Shown: positions 1 through 6,965 of the stretch, one piece after another
Layout of the letters: each line of letters starts with the position of its first letter
Position numbering within the stretch: the stretch's first letter is position 1
From: Gammaproteobacteria bacterium
GTDB lineage: Bacteria > Pseudomonadota > Gammaproteobacteria > Steroidobacterales > Steroidobacteraceae
Assembly (NCBI GenBank): GCA_028293775.1
Contig: JAQGOD010000040.1
Location: 1 to 10,070, forward strand
DNA: 10,070 nt
Direction of reading: 5' to 3'
Translations under genes and position numbers: made by a program
The notes under the pieces: generated by a model
What the model saw: only the letters and a program-made list of their open reading frames with translations
Databases searched by the model: none
What the model was told of the DNA's origin: nothing

Positions 1-2165
1 TGTTTCGCTTTATTCTCAATCTGCATGGTCAGCGCGCGGCGGGCCTCCACGTCGAAAACCCTCGAGGGGTCGTTCAGTGCACTGCTTGCGCCGGTGATTC
101 CGGATAGGGGCGTGCGCAGGTCGTGCGAAATGGAAGCCAGCAGCGTATTGCGCAGGCTCTCTGTTTCAGCGGCGACGCGTGCTGACTCCGCTTCCTCTTG
201 AAGGCCTGCGCGCTCGAGTGCCAATGCAATTTGGCCGGCGAAAGTCTCGAGCAGATGGCGCTGCTCGGGTAACAACAGACGCCTCTTTTGCGTTGGCTCC
301 ACGGCCAAGACACCCAGCGTTTTGTGCGTGCCCTTCAGCGGCAAATATTGCGCAGCGGCTGCCGGTAACGTATCAGTGCCCAGGCCCGCCGGCGCGCTGT
401 GCTCGAATACCCACTGTGCTATCGAGCGATCGGCGGTTAACAGCGAGCCCTTCTCCGGCGCACTTTGCGGACGTTGCAAGCGGCCGCGGGAATCCGGAAC
501 CAGAACAATCGCGCGGCTAGCAAATGTTTCCGCAATATGCTTGATGGCAACCCGCGCCAAATCCTCGAGGCTGCGGGTGGCCGCGAGCTCGCGGCTCATG
601 GCATACAGGGAGGAGGCGCGCCGTTCGCGCGCGCCGGCGACGCGGGTCTGCGCTCGGACACTGGCCACCAGATTGGCAATGATGAGAGTTACCGCCAGCA
701 TGACGATGAAAGTAACCACGTATTCTAAATCGGTCACCGCAAATGAGTAGCGCGGCTGTACGAAGAAAAAATCGAAAGCCATGATATTGGCAACGGCGAC
801 CAGGGTTGCCGGACCACGCCCCAAGCGTAATGCCGCAATGGTGGCGCCGAGCAGGTACACCATAACGATATTGGCCAAGGAAAAGTATGGATACATGACG
901 GCCGCGACAGCCGTACTGGCGGCGGAAACGCCCAGCGCCATCCAGTATCGCGACCGATGCTGCTCGCGCGAGCCGGTTGCGAAGTGCAGCTGCGTTTTGA
1001 GCTTGGAAGGCTCGCGGCGTGCGATGACCGAAACGTCGAATCCGCCGCCGCCACGGACTAACTTTGTGGCTGTGGAGGGCCGAAGGAACGAGGTGAGGCC
1101 AAAGCGCCTGGGCTCCCCTACAACAATACGGGCAACATTCCGAAGCCGCGCATATTCTTTGAGGGCCGCGGACGCAGACGGACCATCGAGCGTGACTGCT
1201 TCAGCGCCCTGCGACTCGGCCAACCGTAGGATGTCGACACGCCGGTTGCGCGACGCTTCCCCCAACTTCAGCATTGCCGGCGTCTCGACGGAAACTACGA
1301 TCCATTCGGCATCCAGTGCATCCGCGAAACGCTTGCCCACGCGGATGAGTTGCTCGGCCTGGTCGTCCAGCGCCACCGCAATCAGAAATCGGTCGCGGGC
1401 GAGCCAGGGCTTTGATGATCGCTCCCCATCCTTGTATGCACGGGCCGCCGCATCCACGCGATCCGCCGTGCGCCGCAACGCGAGTTCGCGCAATGCAAGC
1501 AAATTGGGCTCGCGGAAATACCGCTTGGTTGCGGCCGAGATGCGCTCGGCCGCATACACCTTGCCCGTTCTAATTCTGGCTAGCAGATCGGTGGGCGACA
1601 AGTCGATCAGTTCGACTTCGTCAGCCTGATCGAAGATGCGGTCCGGTATGGTTTCGCGCTGGCGCACCCCAGTGATGCCCGCTACCACATCGTTCAAACT
1701 CTCGATGTGCTGCACATTGACCGTGGTCCAAACATTGATGCCCGCGGCCAGCAATTCTTCGATGTCTTGCCACCGCTTGGCGTGCCTGGGCCTAGGTTGA
1801 CCGTCGGCGACGTTGGAGTGGGCCAACTCATCGACGAGCAATATCGCGGGGTGGCGCTTGAGCGCAGCATCAAGGTCAAATTCCCGCCGGATAATTTTTC
1901 GGTACTCAACCTCGAGAAACGGCAGCGCTTCAAGTCCGACGAGCATGCGCTCTGTTTCTAAGCGCCCATGGGGTTCAACATAGCCGACAACTATATCGGT
2001 GCCGGCGGCACGGAGGGCGCGCGCCGACTCGAGCATGGTGTAGGTCTTGCCTACGCCGGCCGCGGCTCCGAAGAATATCTTGAGACGCCCGCGCTTTTCG
2101 GATGCTTCCTTGCGCCGGAGCGCTGATAGCAATTCATCCGCGTCGAGACGACCTTCTTCAGTCAT
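1..2165 (-). CDS. kdpD: Sensor histidine kinase KdpD, 3' end cut off by window edge
   Basis: This is the membrane sensor kinase of the Kdp system, which phosphorylates KdpE when K+ is limiting. I translated 721 codons from the ATG at 2165 to the left edge and met no stop. The KdpD-specific N-terminal domain has a Walker A motif (GAAAGVGKT, residues 33-41) and a DELAHSN motif (112-118). Next come a universal-stress-protein-like domain (about 258-384), four membrane spans (about 407-503), an Arg-rich stretch, a GAF-like region (about 515-650) and the dimerisation box SISHDLRTPL with phospho-acceptor His681. The ATP-binding catalytic domain lies beyond the window. The start overlaps the kdpC stop as TAATG, and I see no strong Shine-Dalgarno, so translation is probably coupled. 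Between DELAHSN and KRWQD there are four residues more than in E. coli KdpD as I remember it. Identity is very secure; intactness past base 1 is unknown. Confidence 0.97.
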   Translation of the reverse strand, partial: MTEEGRLDADELLSALRRKEASEKRGRLKIFFGAAAGVGKTYTMLESARALRAAGTDIVVGYVEPHGRLETERMLVGLEALPFLEVEYRKIIRREFDLDAALKRHPAILLVDELAHSNVADGQPRPRHAKRWQDIEELLAAGINVWTTVNVQHIESLNDVVAGITGVRQRETIPDRIFDQADEVELIDLSPTDLLARIRTGKVYAAERISAATKRYFREPNLLALRELALRRTADRVDAAARAYKDGERSSKPWLARDRFLIAVALDDQAEQLIRVGKRFADALDAEWIVVSVETPAMLKLGEASRNRRVDILRLAESQGAEAVTLDGPSASAALKEYARLRNVARIVVGEPRRFGLTSFLRPSTATKLVRGGGGFDVSVIARREPSKLKTQLHFATGSREQHRSRYWMALGVSAASTAVAAVMYPYFSLANIVMVYLLGATIAALRLGRGPATLVAVANIMAFDFFFVQPRYSFAVTDLEYVVTFIVMLAVTLIIANLVASVRAQTRVAGARERRASSLYAMSRELAATRSLEDLARVAIKHIAETFASRAIVLVPDSRGRLQRPQSAPEKGSLLTADRSIAQWVFEHSAPAGLGTDTLPAAAAQYLPLKGTHKTLGVLAVEPTQKRRLLLPEQRHLLETFAGQIALALERAGLQEEAESARVAAETESLRNTLLASISHDLRTPLSGITGASSALNDPSRVFDVEARRALTMQIENKAK

Positions 2166-2743
2166 TAATGCATCTGATCGAGCGCCAGATTAAGCTCAAG
2201 AACGTTTATCGCGGGTTCGCCGATGAGGCCGAGAAACGGCCCTCGCGTGTGTTGAGCGACCAAAGATTCGACTTTCTCCAGCGGCAGCTTTCGGATTCGC
2301 GCCACACGCATTGCCTGGTATTCCGCAGCAGCCGGACTGATGTCCGGATCCAAGCCGCTCGCCGAGGCAGTCACAAGATCGACGGGAATGGGCCGATTGT
2401 TCGAAGGATCCGCTCCTTGCAGGAGTTTGGCATTGGCCGCGACTTTATCAATCAACGCGGGATTTAGAGGCCCCACGTTGGACCCCCCGGACGACAGACC
2501 GTTATAGGGCTGCGGCGATGTGGCCGAGGGCCGGCTCCAAAAATATTTCGGATCGGAAAAGTTTTGGCCGATGAGCTTGGACCCTGCCAGTGTGCCGCCA
2601 GAGTAAATGAGGCTTCCTGCAGCTTGCTTCGGGAAAACGGCCGTTGCCGCGAGAGTAATGACCAACGGATAAATCACGCCAAGCAGCACCGTCATGACGA
2701 TCAGGAGGCCGATTGTAGGGCGAATGTAGCGGGCCATGAACAT
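2165..2743 (-). CDS. kdpC: Potassium-transporting ATPase KdpC subunit
   Basis: KdpC is the small subunit of the KdpFABC complex. It has one N-terminal membrane anchor and a periplasmic domain, and it stabilises the KdpA-KdpB assembly. The 192-residue product matches the family's usual length. A hydrophobic anchor spans roughly residues 8-36, starting right after the MARYIRPTI segment. Family-typical stretches follow: GSKLIGQNFSDPKYFWSRPS (about 54-73), the region around NVGPLNP, and GLDPDISPAAAEYQ (about 130-143). The first ATG (2743) is preferred over the one two codons later because AAGGAG lies 7 nt upstream of it and 13 nt from the second. That ribosome site begins in the kdpB stop codon (TAAGGAG), 11 nt after kdpB. 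The stop shares one base with the kdpD start. No damage is seen. Confidence 0.97.
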   Translation of the reverse strand: MFMARYIRPTIGLLIVMTVLLGVIYPLVITLAATAVFPKQAAGSLIYSGGTLAGSKLIGQNFSDPKYFWSRPSATSPQPYNGLSSGGSNVGPLNPALIDKVAANAKLLQGADPSNNRPIPVDLVTASASGLDPDISPAAAEYQAMRVARIRKLPLEKVESLVAQHTRGPFLGLIGEPAINVLELNLALDQMH

Positions 2744-2750
2744 TTTCTTT

Positions 2751-2756
2751 CTCCTT
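2751..2756 (-). promoter_or_regulatory. kdpC ribosome binding site (AAGGAG) overlapping the kdpB stop
   Basis: AAGGAG on the minus strand sits 7 nt before the ATG at 2743 and overlaps the kdpB TAA. It decides between two close in-frame ATGs and ties kdpC initiation to ribosomes finishing kdpB. It is the best-matched Shine-Dalgarno within the kdp structural genes. Confidence 0.75.
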
Positions 2757-4824
2757 AAGCCAACCCAGCCGCTGATAGACCCATGTCGATCAGCTTGATG
2801 CCGGGAAAAGGGACCACGATCCCGCCGAGACCGTATATCAACAGATTGCGGCGTAATAACAACCCCGCGCCGAGCGGCCGGTACTTGACCCCTTTTATCG
2901 CCAGGGGGATCAACAAGACAATGATGAGCGCATTAAAAATGACGGCGGACAAGATCGCGGAATTCGGCGTCGTCAGATGCATCACGTTGAGGGCCGCCAA
3001 TTGCGGATAGGTAGACGCAAATGCAGCAGGGATGATTGCAAAATACTTGGCAACATCATTCGCAATGCTAAAGGTTGTCAACGAGCCGCGGGTCATAAGC
3101 ATCTGCTTCCCGGTTTCGACAATTTCAATGAGTTTCGTCGGATTGGAGTCAAGATCCACCATATTGCCCGCTTCCTTGGCGGCTTGCGTGCCGGTGTTCA
3201 TTGCCACGGCGACGTCCGCTTGCGCCAAGGCCGGCGCATCGTTCGTGCCGTCGCCGGTCATCGCAACCAACCTGCCCTCCGCTTGGTGCTTGCGAATCAA
3301 GGCGAGTTTCGCCTCCGGCGTCGCTTCGGCCAAGTAGTCATCAACCCCCGCTTCGGCGGCAATAGCCGCCGCGGTGAGCTGATTATCGCCGGTAATCATC
3401 GTGGTCCGGATGCCCATATTGCGAAGATCGGCAAAGCGTTCTTTGATGCCGCCTTTCACGATGTCTTTGAGCTCAACCACTCCCAAGACACGTCCGCCGT
3501 CGCACACCACCAGGGGCGTGCTTCCCTTTTTGGCGACACGCTCTACGATATCCGCCACGGCCTGGGGGAACGGCCGGCCGAGTCCGATGACATACTTCTT
3601 GATTGCATCGGCGGCTCCCTTGCGAAGCTGCCGCTCGCCGAGATTGACACCGCTCATACGCGTCTGCGCCGAAAATGGCACGAAGGTCGCGTTGAGCGCC
3701 TTGATGTCCCGCTCTCGTAGGTTGAAGTTTTGCTTCGCCAGGACGACGATGCTGCGCCCTTCGGGTGTCTCATCGGCAAGCGAGGCAAGTTGCGCGGCAT
3801 CCGCCAGTTCCTCATCGGTCACCTGCGGCGCCGCTATGAATGCGGAGGCTTGTCGATTGCCCAGCGTGATGGTCCCGGTCTTATCGAGCAAGAGGATATC
3901 GACGTCACCGGCCGCCTCGACGGCGCGTCCGGATGTCGCAATCACGTTGGCTTGCATCATCCGGCTCATGCCGGCGACACCGATCGCCGAAAGCAGCCCG
4001 CCGATCGTAGTGGGTATGAGGCAAACCAACAGCGCCACCAAGGCGGTGATGGTAATGGGTGCACCGATCTTTGCGGTCTCAACGCTATATAACGAGAATG
4101 GCAACAAGGTCACGATGACGACGAGAAATACCAGGGTTAGTGCAACCAACAGAATGGTCAACGCAATTTCGTTAGGAGTCTTTTGACGCTTGGCACCCTC
4201 GACCATCGAAATCATTCGATCAAGGAAGGTCTCGCCGGGATTTACCGACACGCGCACGATAATCGAATCCGACAACACGCGCGTGCCTCCCGTGACGGAG
4301 GAGAAATCACCGCCGGATTCTCGGATCACGGGAGCCGATTCGCCCGTGATTGCACTTTCATCGACCGAGGCTGCACCCTCGATTACCTCGCCGTCGACCG
4401 GGATGACATCTCCCGCCTCGACCAGGACCACATCGCCCTTGCGCAAATCTTCGGCGGCAAGGCTCGTTGTGGTTCGATTGGCGAGGCTTAAGTCATTTAT
4501 TTTCTTGGCGAGCACCAGTTGGCGCATATCTCGCAGCGCGGAGGCTTGCGCGCGGCTGCGGCCTTCTGCCAGGGCCTCCGCGAAATTGGCAAAAAGCACG
4601 GTGAATGCCAGCCACAGCGTGATGGCAAAAATGAAGGACGTGGGGGCTTCGCCGTGGCCCGCGAAGGATTGCGCGAGCAAAAGCGCCGTCGCGATGGTTC
4701 CTACATAAACGACGAACATGACCGGGTTGCGGAGTTGGGTTCGCGGATCGAGCTTCTTGAAAGTCTCTAACAGCGCCGGTCCGAGCAACTTTCGATCCAA
4801 CAGCGCGAGTGGTTTACGGGACAT
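2755..4824 (-). CDS. kdpB: Potassium-transporting P-type ATPase catalytic subunit KdpB
   Basis: KdpB hydrolyses ATP at the inner membrane to drive K+ uptake through KdpA. The product is 689 residues, close to the roughly 682 of E. coli. Every P-type landmark is present: actuator motif TGES (160-163), membrane motif CLIPTT (268-273), phosphorylation motif DKTGTIT with Asp314, nucleotide-domain PEGRS (354-358) and KGA (402-404), ITGDN (477-481), and the hinge [11 protein letters not shown] (523-533). The membrane charges corresponding to E. coli D583 and K586 are kept as Asp590 and Lys593 in [11 protein letters not shown]. Ser163 matches the E. coli serine (S162) whose phosphorylation inhibits the pump. 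The start at 4824 lies 6 nt after the kdpA stop, with a GAGG stretch overlapping that stop. Compared with E. coli there are about six extra residues between TGES and DKTGT, in the loop near 245-256. The gene is intact. Confidence 0.99.
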   Translation of the reverse strand: MSRKPLALLDRKLLGPALLETFKKLDPRTQLRNPVMFVVYVGTIATALLLAQSFAGHGEAPTSFIFAITLWLAFTVLFANFAEALAEGRSRAQASALRDMRQLVLAKKINDLSLANRTTTSLAAEDLRKGDVVLVEAGDVIPVDGEVIEGAASVDESAITGESAPVIRESGGDFSSVTGGTRVLSDSIIVRVSVNPGETFLDRMISMVEGAKRQKTPNEIALTILLVALTLVFLVVIVTLLPFSLYSVETAKIGAPITITALVALLVCLIPTTIGGLLSAIGVAGMSRMMQANVIATSGRAVEAAGDVDILLLDKTGTITLGNRQASAFIAAPQVTDEELADAAQLASLADETPEGRSIVVLAKQNFNLRERDIKALNATFVPFSAQTRMSGVNLGERQLRKGAADAIKKYVIGLGRPFPQAVADIVERVAKKGSTPLVVCDGGRVLGVVELKDIVKGGIKERFADLRNMGIRTTMITGDNQLTAAAIAAEAGVDDYLAEATPEAKLALIRKHQAEGRLVAMTGDGTNDAPALAQADVAVAMNTGTQAAKEAGNMVDLDSNPTKLIEIVETGKQMLMTRGSLTTFSIANDVAKYFAIIPAAFASTYPQLAALNVMHLTTPNSAILSAVIFNALIIVLLIPLAIKGVKYRPLGAGLLLRRNLLIYGLGGIVVPFPGIKLIDMGLSAAGLA

Positions 4825-4830
4825 GATGCC

Positions 4831-6645
4831 TCAATGACTTTGAGCCAGGATGAAATGCTCAACCACCGGGCCCAAGGCCAGTGCCGGCACGTAGTTAAGG
4901 ACGCCGATCAGAAGAATCGTGCCAATGAGCAGTGAAATGAACAACGCGCCATGCGTCGGCATGGTGCCTTCGGTCACGGGTATGCGCTTCTTTGCGGCGA
5001 GGGAGCCGGCAATGGCCAACGCCGCCACGATGGGCCAGAAGCGCCCAAGCCACATCGCCACACCGAGCGCCGTGTTGTAAAACATTGTGTTGGCTGAGAG
5101 TCCCGCGAAGGCGCTCCCATTGTTATTGCCGGCGGAAGTGAAGGCATACAAAATCTCGCTGAAACCGTGCGCCCCGGGGTTGGCCACACCCGCCGTGCCG
5201 CCCAGTGTCATGACGCCGACGGCCGTTCCCAGCAGCACGACCAACGGCGTGGTCAGTATGAAAATGGAGGCGAGCTTCATTTCTCGCGCCTCGATTTTTT
5301 TGCCCAAGTATTCGGGTGTGCGGCCAATCATCAGTCCGGCAATGAACACCCCAAGAATGGCAAAAATCAAAATCGTGTAAATACCCGTTCCCACGCCGCC
5401 CGGCGTCAACTCTCCCAACTGCATGAGAAATAGGGGGACGAAGCCTCCCATGGGCGTCATGGAATCATGCATATTATTCACGGCCCCGGTCGAAGTTCCG
5501 GTCGTCGCTGCCGTGAAAAGCGCGGAGGCAGCAATACCAAAGCGGGTTTCCTTGCCCTCCATGTTTCCCCCGGCCTGTAAGTCCGATGGGGTGGCATCGA
5601 TTCCCTGTGCGGCAATCAGCGGATTGCCGCCCTGCTCGCTGACGAACGCCGTCATCCCCAAGGCGCCGAACAATACCAGCATGGCGATCATCAGCGCCCA
5701 GCCCTGGCGGGTATCGCCAACCATTTTGCCGAATGTGTACGTCAGTGCAAAAGGAACGAGAAAAATGGCCGCAATTTCGAGGAAGTTGGACAGCGCGGTG
5801 GGGTTTTCGAATCCATGTGACGAATTCGCGTTATAAAAGCCGCCGCCGTTGGTGCCGAGTTCCTTGATCGCCTCCTGCGAGGCAACTGGTCCCATCGGCA
5901 GTGTTTGGGTTTGCGTGGTGGCAGGCTCGGTAAGGGGATTTCCTTTTTCATCCTTGAGCGGATTACCGTCGGCATCGAGCTTCGGATTGTCAAAGTTGAG
6001 CTTCTCCATGGTGGTTGCATCTTTGTACCCATCGACGTTCTGTATGACTCCCTGGCTGACCAGCGCCAAGGCCAACACGACGGAGAGCGGCAATAACACG
6101 TAGAGCGAGGAACGCGTGACATCGACCCAGAAGTTGCCGATGGTTTTCGAGGAGCGCCGCGTGAAGCCGCGAATGAGCGCAACGGCGACCGCTATTCCCG
6201 TTGCGGCGGAGAGGAAATTTTGTACTGCAAGTCCGGCGGCTTGAACCAAGTAGCCCATGGTGGACTCGCCCGAGTAACCCTGCCAATTGGTGTTGGTGAC
6301 GAAGGAAACGGCGGTATTGAACGAGGAGTCTGCGCTGACGGCTGCAAAATGCTGCGGGTTCAACGGCAACCAGAGCTGCAGTCGCTGCAGTCCATAGACC
6401 ACCAAGGCACCGCCTAAATTGAACACAAGGAGCGCGATGGCATAACGCGACCAGCTCATTTCTTCGCTGGGCTTCACGCCGCTGATTCGATATATCCAGC
6501 GCTCGAATCGAGCGCCCAGAAGCGACGCGAAATTGTTGCGGCCCTCCATGATATCCGCGATATACGCTCCAAGAGGTTTGGCGCAAACAATGACCAAACC
6601 CAAAACGAAAGCCGCGAGCAATACAAATTTAACCAGGGGGCTCAT
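4831..6645 (-). CDS. kdpA: Potassium-transporting ATPase potassium-binding subunit KdpA
   Basis: KdpA is the K+-selective, channel-like membrane subunit (superfamily of K+ transporters) that binds periplasmic K+ and passes it on for ATP-driven import. All four pore-loop signatures are present: NTAVSFVTNTNWQ (110-122), GTNGGGFYNANSSH (264-277), the TGTSTGAVNNMHDS region (382-395) and SAGNNNGSAF (504-513). The family stretch GRTPEYLGKKI (441-451) is also present. About ten hydrophobic spans can be seen. At 604 residues it is roughly 45 longer than E. coli KdpA (557). Much of the extra length is a hydrophilic loop at about 203-250 before the second pore loop, which contains two GNPL motifs. The start is 1 nt after the kdpF stop, with GGAG about 10 nt upstream inside kdpF. 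The gene is intact and its identity secure. Confidence 0.99.
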   Translation of the reverse strand: MSPLVKFVLLAAFVLGLVIVCAKPLGAYIADIMEGRNNFASLLGARFERWIYRISGVKPSEEMSWSRYAIALLVFNLGGALVVYGLQRLQLWLPLNPQHFAAVSADSSFNTAVSFVTNTNWQGYSGESTMGYLVQAAGLAVQNFLSAATGIAVAVALIRGFTRRSSKTIGNFWVDVTRSSLYVLLPLSVVLALALVSQGVIQNVDGYKDATTMEKLNFDNPKLDADGNPLKDEKGNPLTEPATTQTQTLPMGPVASQEAIKELGTNGGGFYNANSSHGFENPTALSNFLEIAAIFLVPFALTYTFGKMVGDTRQGWALMIAMLVLFGALGMTAFVSEQGGNPLIAAQGIDATPSDLQAGGNMEGKETRFGIAASALFTAATTGTSTGAVNNMHDSMTPMGGFVPLFLMQLGELTPGGVGTGIYTILIFAILGVFIAGLMIGRTPEYLGKKIEAREMKLASIFILTTPLVVLLGTAVGVMTLGGTAGVANPGAHGFSEILYAFTSAGNNNGSAFAGLSANTMFYNTALGVAMWLGRFWPIVAALAIAGSLAAKKRIPVTEGTMPTHGALFISLLIGTILLIGVLNYVPALALGPVVEHFILAQSH

Positions 6646-6646
6646 C

Positions 6647-6736
6647 TTAGAATCGCTCCGCTTTGATCAGCGCATAGATCAAATAACCGAACAGCAAGAG
6701 CGCGAGTACGCCCGCGACGATGTACGCAATGTTCAC
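6647..6736 (-). CDS. kdpF: KdpF small membrane subunit
   Basis: KdpF is a peptide of about 29 residues that stabilises the KdpFABC complex in the inner membrane. Read from GTG at 6736, it encodes 29 residues: one hydrophobic helix (IAYIVAGVLALLLFGYLIYA) followed by a short basic and acidic tail ending in KAERF. Length, position immediately before kdpA and the final LIYALIKAE-type tail all fit KdpF. The GTG start overlaps the stop of the upstream 30-residue ORF as GTGA. No convincing Shine-Dalgarno precedes it, so initiation probably depends on translational coupling. The stop lies one base before the kdpA ATG. Automatic annotation easily misses this gene because of its size and its GTG start. 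Confidence 0.9.
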   Translation of the reverse strand: MNIAYIVAGVLALLLFGYLIYALIKAERF

Positions 6737-6825
6737 GTACCGTCACCGAGCCGGTCGATGGCCACGATAAGACCAAGCGTGACCAAGAAGAGCGCGAACA
6801 ATAAGGCCAGAAAGATTGCATCCAT
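6733..6825 (-). CDS. Small single-span membrane peptide upstream of kdpF (unnamed)
   Basis: This is a 30-residue ORF beginning MDAIFLALLFALFLVTLGLI and ending in a charged tail (IDRLGDGT). It is essentially one transmembrane helix with two acidic residues and one basic residue after it. It does not match the KdpF pattern, and a clear KdpF follows. The ATG at 6825 is chosen because AAGGCGG lies 9 nt upstream (6835-6841). A longer in-frame reading from 7029 would run into the porin gene and add Arg-rich, non-membrane sequence. The TGA overlaps the kdpF GTG as GTGA, so the two are probably translated together. Small ORFs of this kind next to kdpF occur in other bacteria, as far as I recall, but I know of no assigned function. 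An accessory subunit of the pump is an inference from position and topology. Confidence 0.72.
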   Translation of the reverse strand: MDAIFLALLFALFLVTLGLIVAIDRLGDGT

Positions 6826-6965
6826 GATCGATAACCGCCTTGATAACAATTTCAGTGTCGCCCTGGAATGCCCCTGCTCGAGTTCAACCAAAACTCCCTC
6901 GTGGCGGCCCCGAGAAAACTTAATGGCCCGCCGCGCGAGAGATGGCTCGCCGCCAAACACACGAG
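6826..6965. other. 140-nt gap between porin-like gene and the small-peptide/kdpF block
   Basis: This gap contains the ribosome site of the small peptide (AAGGCGG, 6835-6841) and an imperfect dyad at 6898-6914 (CTCG arms around a GC-rich centre). It also has a 12-mer repeated directly with one mismatch at 6923-6934 and 6942-6953 (ATGGCCCGCCGC and ATGGCTCGCCGC). The dyad is short and lacks a proper U-run, so it is a poor terminator. I found no convincing -35/-10 pair on the minus strand. The gap is long enough for a separate kdp promoter, but the sequence does not show one clearly. Whether the porin-like gene and kdpFABC share a transcript stays open. Confidence 0.4.

Noticed and set aside
781..1629. 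282-codon open frame on the plus strand
   Set aside because: It lies wholly antisense to kdpD, whose frame is intact and family-like. The Arg/Ser/Ala-rich translation has no recognisable domain and is what a shadow frame of GC-rich coding DNA looks like.
1..2165. Possible frameshift or decay in kdpD, suggested by many short ORFs over the region
   Set aside because: Reading codon by codon from 2165 gives one uninterrupted KdpD frame to the window edge. The short ORFs are other-frame shadows.
2977..3720. 247-codon open frame on the plus strand
   Set aside because: It is also antisense to kdpB and overlaps another antisense frame. No ribosome site or domain is visible.
3401..4186. 261-codon open frame on the plus strand
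   Set aside because: It is antisense to the catalytic core of kdpB, including the DKTGTIT region. Conservation of KdpB explains the open frame, and the translation is low-complexity Ser/Arg/Ala.
5990..6586. 198-codon frame on the minus strand inside kdpA
   Set aside because: It is a frame-shifted reading of kdpA, whose own frame carries all pore-loop motifs.
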